Part shown: piece after piece, positions 61,223 to 64,000 of the stretch | Numbering within the stretch: position 1 is the stretch's first letter | Layout of the letters: each line of letters begins with the position of its first letter | Notes under the pieces: model-generated | Told to the model about the DNA's origin: nothing | The model's input: the letters and a program-made list of their open reading frames with translations, nothing else | Databases searched by the model: none | From: Ga0077555 sp033764055 | GTDB lineage: Bacteria; Pseudomonadota; Alphaproteobacteria; Rhizobiales; Hyphomicrobiaceae | Direction: 5' to 3' | DNA: 64,000 nt | NCBI GenBank assembly: GCA_033764055.1 | Contig: JANRJI010000037.1 | Location: 114,918 to 178,917, forward strand | Made by a program: the position numbers and the translations under genes

Positions 61223-61960
61223 GTGTTGAAAATTCTGAGCACGCTGATGCGCGGCGCCGCCGCCGAGGCCGAGGACGCGGTGTTCGAGGTCAACGCCATC
61301 CGCATTCTCGAGCAGCAGCTCCGCGATGCGGCCATCGCGCTCGAGCACGCGAAGCGTGAGCTGGCCTGCGCCATGGCTCATCGTGCCTCCGAGGCCCGTG
61401 CGGCGGAGGCGCTCGACGCCCGCATCGCCGAGCTCGAGACCAGCGCCGTTGCAGCGCTCGTCGGCAGCCGCGACGACCTTGCCGAGGAGGCCGCCACCGT
61501 CATCGCCGCCACCGAGGACGAGCGGGCCGACCGCTGCAAGGCCGTCGAGCGGCTCGACGTCGAGATCTTGCGCCTGCGCCGGCTCGCTGACGACGGCCAC
61601 CGCCGCCTCGCCGATCTGCGCCGGGGCCTGGAGATGGCCCGCGCCCAGGAGGCGTTGCGGCGGGCTGGCGCCAACGGCCGCCGCGCGCTCGCCACCGGCA
61701 CGGGTGCGCTCCGCGAGGCCGAGGCGACCCTCAAACGCATCCGGGAGAGCCACGTCAAGGCCGAGGATCTGGCCGCCGCCGCCGAGAGCCTCGACGATGC
61801 CGTGGCTGGCAAGGACCTCGACCAGCGCCTCGCTGAGGCCGGCTTCCGACCCGGCCTCAGGACCAAGCCGTCGGACGTGCTGGCCCGCCTGAAGGCCCGC
61901 AACGCAGCCGAGCGCCCGTCGACGGCCGGTCCGGCCAAGCCTGATGAGGCGACCGCCTGA
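61223..61960 (+). CDS. PspA/IM30 family coiled-coil protein
   Basis: A 245-residue protein predicted to be almost wholly helical coiled coil, with the PspA/Vipp1 pattern: MLKILSTLMRGAAAEAEDAV, then EQQLRDAAIALEHAKRELA, and a long Ala/Arg/Glu-rich hairpin to about residue 175. Such proteins assemble on membranes under envelope stress. The start is GTG 61223 with AAGGAG upstream. It is co-transcribed with the YiaAB-domain gene (8 bases) under the predicted TetR-controlled promoter. Confidence 0.85.
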   Translation: MLKILSTLMRGAAAEAEDAVFEVNAIRILEQQLRDAAIALEHAKRELACAMAHRASEARAAEALDARIAELETSAVAALVGSRDDLAEEAATVIAATEDERADRCKAVERLDVEILRLRRLADDGHRRLADLRRGLEMARAQEALRRAGANGRRALATGTGALREAEATLKRIRESHVKAEDLAAAAESLDDAVAGKDLDQRLAEAGFRPGLRTKPSDVLARLKARNAAERPSTAGPAKPDEATA

Positions 61961-61968
61961 GGCCCCCG

Positions 61969-62364
61969 ATGGACGTCCAGACTCGCCGCTTCCGCCGCTT
62001 TGCCGAGCCCACTCCGACAACCACCCCCGACAGCCCCTCCCCCCACGCGATGAGGATCGCCGACATGCCGACCCCCAGCCACCTCGCCACCCCCGCCGCC
62101 AACGCCTGGAACACCGGCGCCTGGCTCTCTTTCACCTACGCCCAGTTCGGCGTCGCGGCCTTCATGGCCGGCCTCGGCATCTGGTTCCTGCCGGTGGACA
62201 CCATGGTGAAGGGCTACATGCTGATGTCGAATGTGTTCCTGGTCGGCGCCGCCTTCACACTGGCCAAGACGGTTCGCGACGAGCACGAGGCCAAGCGCTT
62301 CGCCAATCGTATCGAGGAGGCACGCACGGAGAAGCTGCTGATGGAGGTCGGCCGCGTCTCCTGA
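61969..62364 (+). CDS. YiaA/YiaB two-helix domain membrane protein
   Basis: A 131-residue protein with a polar lead (about 1-45) and two membrane helices: WLSFTYAQFGVAAFMAGLGIWFL and MVKGYMLMSNVFLVGAAFTLA, followed by the RDEHEAKRFANRIEEARTEKLL tail. This is the YiaAB two-helix domain. Internal ATGs at 62050 and 62065 are alternative starts. It is paired with the PspA-like gene, so a membrane stress role is likely. Confidence 0.87.
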   Translation: MDVQTRRFRRFAEPTPTTTPDSPSPHAMRIADMPTPSHLATPAANAWNTGAWLSFTYAQFGVAAFMAGLGIWFLPVDTMVKGYMLMSNVFLVGAAFTLAKTVRDEHEAKRFANRIEEARTEKLLMEVGRVS

Positions 62365-62520
62365 CGCGACCGTCCAGGGGCCCCGCCCCGCGTTCATCCT
62401 GCTCCGGTGTCCCGGCCGGAGCGATCGTGGTCGGCACTTCCGGAATGCCTAGTCCTTCGGCATCGCGGCTCGATCACCGCGCGGCAGACGACCTGAGTGA
62501 AGGCGCCCAGCCACGGCCCC

Positions 62521-63552
62521 TCACGCGGCCTTTTTCTTCATCATGCCGCGCTCGATCATGGTCTCGGCGATCTGGATGGCGTTGAGGGCGGCGCCTTTCA
62601 GGAGATTGTCCGAGACGATCCACATCGCGAGGCCGTTCTCGACCGTTGCGTCCTCGCGGATGCGGGAGACGTAGGTCGCGAACTCGCCCGCCGCCTCGAC
62701 GGGCGTCACGTAGCCGCCGGGCTCGCGCTTGTCGACGACCATGATCCCCGGCGCCTCGCGCAGGATCGAGCGCGCCTCGGCCACGGTCATCGGCCGCTCG
62801 AACTCGATGTTGACCGCCTCCGAGTGGCCGACGAACACTGGCACGCGAACGCAGGTCGCCGTGACCTTGATCTTCGGGTCGAGGATCTTCTTCGTCTCGA
62901 CGAGCATCTTCCACTCCTCTTTCGTGTAGCCGTCCTCCATGAAGACGTCGATCTGAGGAATGCAATTGAAGGCGATCTGCTTCTGGAACTTCTTCGGCTC
63001 GACCTCCTGGCCGGGCACGTATTTGCCCTTGGTCTGCGCCCACAGCTCGTCCATGCCCTCCTTGCCGGCGCCCGAGACGGACTGGTAGGTCGCGACCACC
63101 ACGCGCTTGATGGTCGCCGCGTCGTGCAGCGGCTTCAGCGCCACCACCATCTGCGCGGTCGAGCAGTTGGGGTTGGCGATGATCATCTTCTTCGTGTAGC
63201 CGGCGATGGCGTCGGCATTCACCTCCGGCACGATCAGCGGCACGTCCATGTCGTAGCGCCAGGCGGAGCTGTTATCGATCACGACGCAGCCTTTGGCGCC
63301 GATACGCGGGCTCCACTCCTTCGACACGGTGGAGCCGGCCGACATCAGACAGAAGTCCATGCGCGAGAAGTCGAACTGCTCGAGGTCCTGGCATTTGAGC
63401 GTGTCGTCGCCGTAGGAGACCTCGACGCCGACCGAGCGGCGCGACGCGATGGCATGCACCTCGTCGGCGGGAAACTTCCGCTCGGCGAGCACGTTCATCA
63501 TCTCCCGGCCCACGTTGCCCGTGGCGCCCACCACAGCGACCTTGTAGCCCAT
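62521..63552 (-). CDS. asd: Aspartate-semialdehyde dehydrogenase Asd
   Basis: Asd reduces aspartyl phosphate to the semialdehyde with NADPH, the entry to lysine, DAP, threonine and methionine. The 343-residue protein has GATGNVGREMM (NADP site), the SAGSTVSKEW segment, the active-site Cys in NPNCSTAQM, and SVSGAGKEGMDEL. Both this and dapF are in the window but not adjacent. A basic C-terminal KKKAA tail is normal for alphaproteobacterial forms. Confidence 0.97.
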   Translation of the reverse strand: MGYKVAVVGATGNVGREMMNVLAERKFPADEVHAIASRRSVGVEVSYGDDTLKCQDLEQFDFSRMDFCLMSAGSTVSKEWSPRIGAKGCVVIDNSSAWRYDMDVPLIVPEVNADAIAGYTKKMIIANPNCSTAQMVVALKPLHDAATIKRVVVATYQSVSGAGKEGMDELWAQTKGKYVPGQEVEPKKFQKQIAFNCIPQIDVFMEDGYTKEEWKMLVETKKILDPKIKVTATCVRVPVFVGHSEAVNIEFERPMTVAEARSILREAPGIMVVDKREPGGYVTPVEAAGEFATYVSRIREDATVENGLAMWIVSDNLLKGAALNAIQIAETMIERGMMKKKAA

Positions 63553-63752
63553 CCTTTTTTGCCTCTCGGGTCTCGGCTGCGGAGCGAGGGGGCGACCATC
63601 GCCGAACCCTGAAAATCAACCCTCTTTCCGCGAGTGCGTCAGATAAGCGCTGAACGGCGGCGGGGCAAGCGGAATGGTGGCACCAAGCCGACGGCCGTGC
63701 CGCCCCCACCCCTAGCCGGGTAGCGCCGCACCGACCTCTCGCCGGGCCGCAG

Positions 63753-63802
63753 CTCACCTCTCCCCATGGGGAGAGGTCGGCGCCCGGAGGGCGACGGGTG
63801 AG
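63753..63802. repeat. Composite palindromic intergenic repeat
   Basis: CCTCTCCCCATGGGGAGAGG (63757-63776) is a perfect 20-base palindrome. CGCCC-GGA-GGGCG (63781-63793) is a second hairpin, and the flanks CTCACC and GGTGAG pair around both. The layout matches a widespread REP-like repeat of Rhizobiales genomes, though the copy number cannot be judged from one window. Confidence 0.75.
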
Positions 63803-63896
63803 GGGGCTTGCCACGAATGCGAGCCTCGCGATCATCGGATGCAGCGGCGTTTGCGTCTGATGGTGCATCAATCGGCCCTGCCGAGCCCGCCTGTCC

Positions 63897-63941
63897 GACC
63901 GGGTTGATCCCTGACACTTTGGACCGGGCTGATGCCTGACA
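63897..63941. repeat. Tandem 20-bp direct repeat
   Basis: GACCGGGTTGATCCCTGACA at 63897-63916 and GACCGGGCTGATGCCTGACA at 63922-63941 match at 18 of 20 bases with a 25-base period. Such paired sequences are seen at the ends of some transposable elements (IS481-like), so this may be an element end running off the window. No transposase is visible. Confidence 0.6.
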
Positions 63942-64000
63942 GTATTCTCTCATTGTTCTGTTGTCACGGCCGGTTCCGGAGCGGCGCGGAGCCGCGCACG

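Larger units (their letters stand above)
63553..64000. other. Terminal non-coding region with repeats
   Basis: These 448 bases lie upstream of asd and run to the window end. They hold the asd promoter region, a composite palindromic repeat (63753-63802) and a direct repeat (63897-63941). ORFs through it (for example 63639-63953, minus) are Pro/Arg-rich and cross the repeats, so I do not call them. Confidence 0.5.

Noticed and set aside
63639..63953. 104-residue minus-strand ORF
   Set aside because: Crosses both the palindromic and direct repeats; Pro/Gly/Arg-rich, so not a real protein.

Overview
The window is a high-G+C chromosomal segment that looks like an alphaproteobacterium of the order Hyphomicrobiales (Rhizobiales). 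This is an inference from the purS-purQ pair, the housekeeping run dapF-mtaB-ftsY-yciB, an HWE-type histidine kinase, TctABC-type transport, sox/soe sulfur genes and a palindromic intergenic repeat of a type common in that order. No phage, CRISPR array or complete insertion sequence was seen. One tRNA (Thr, anticodon CGU) is present.

Layout. 0.1-1.2 kb: purS, a tiny membrane protein and purQ. 1.2-9.5 kb: two secreted proteins of unknown role, a DevC/DevA/HlyD-type exporter, an XdhC-family molybdenum enzyme maturation protein, two GNAT acetyltransferases, a DUF1272 zinc-ribbon-like protein, a cupin and PaiB. 9.9-18.2 kb: a tripartite tricarboxylate-type importer (tctB-tctA-tctC) faces a minus-strand operon made of a predicted selenoprotein, a glutaredoxin-like protein, a cysteine-dioxygenase-like cupin and an enoyl-CoA hydratase. 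It is flanked by a dienelactone hydrolase and a four-rhodanese-domain protein on the plus strand. 18.2-23.4 kb: a lipid or acyl-activation locus with signs of deletion: an ACP-FAAL-acyltransferase fusion, a truncated aminotransferase, a lipoyl-less E2 acyltransferase and a free ACP, next to an antisense relic of another acyl-CoA ligase. 23.4-28.3 kb: five signalling genes (LuxR response regulator, degenerate histidine kinase, CRP-like sensor without a DNA-binding domain, single-domain receiver, PAS-HWE kinase).

28.5-36.6 kb: inorganic sulfur oxidation. soxA-soxX-soxB runs on the minus strand and soeA-soeB divergently on the plus strand, so thiosulfate cleavage in the periplasm and cytoplasmic sulfite oxidation are encoded back to back, although soxYZ, soxCD and soeC are not in the window. 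36.6-47 kb: a DUF2939 protein, a small secreted protein, three MFS transporters, a CMD-family protein, a CinA-like/nucleotidyltransferase fusion and an orphan molybdopterin hydroxylase large subunit, ending with tRNA-Thr. 47-54.7 kb: holC, two family III CoA-transferases, a second (Tat-exported) molybdopterin hydroxylase subunit, a DUF3008 protein, a secreted valine-rich repeat protein and a methyltransferase. 54.7-59.4 kb: dapF, mtaB, ftsY and two tandem yciB paralogues. 59.6-64 kb: a MarR regulator, a TetR regulator divergent from a PspA/YiaAB operon with three near-identical palindromic operators, then asd and a terminal region with repeats.

The strongest unusual signal is an in-frame UGA at 15212-15214 (minus strand) in a GrdB/PrdB-like gene. 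It sits where I recall Cys homologues having the first Cys of a CxxC motif, and it is followed at the right distance by a perfect 7-bp hairpin with a G in the second loop position, as expected for a bacterial SECIS. Together with its operon partners this suggests a selenium- and thiol-dependent organosulfur pathway.
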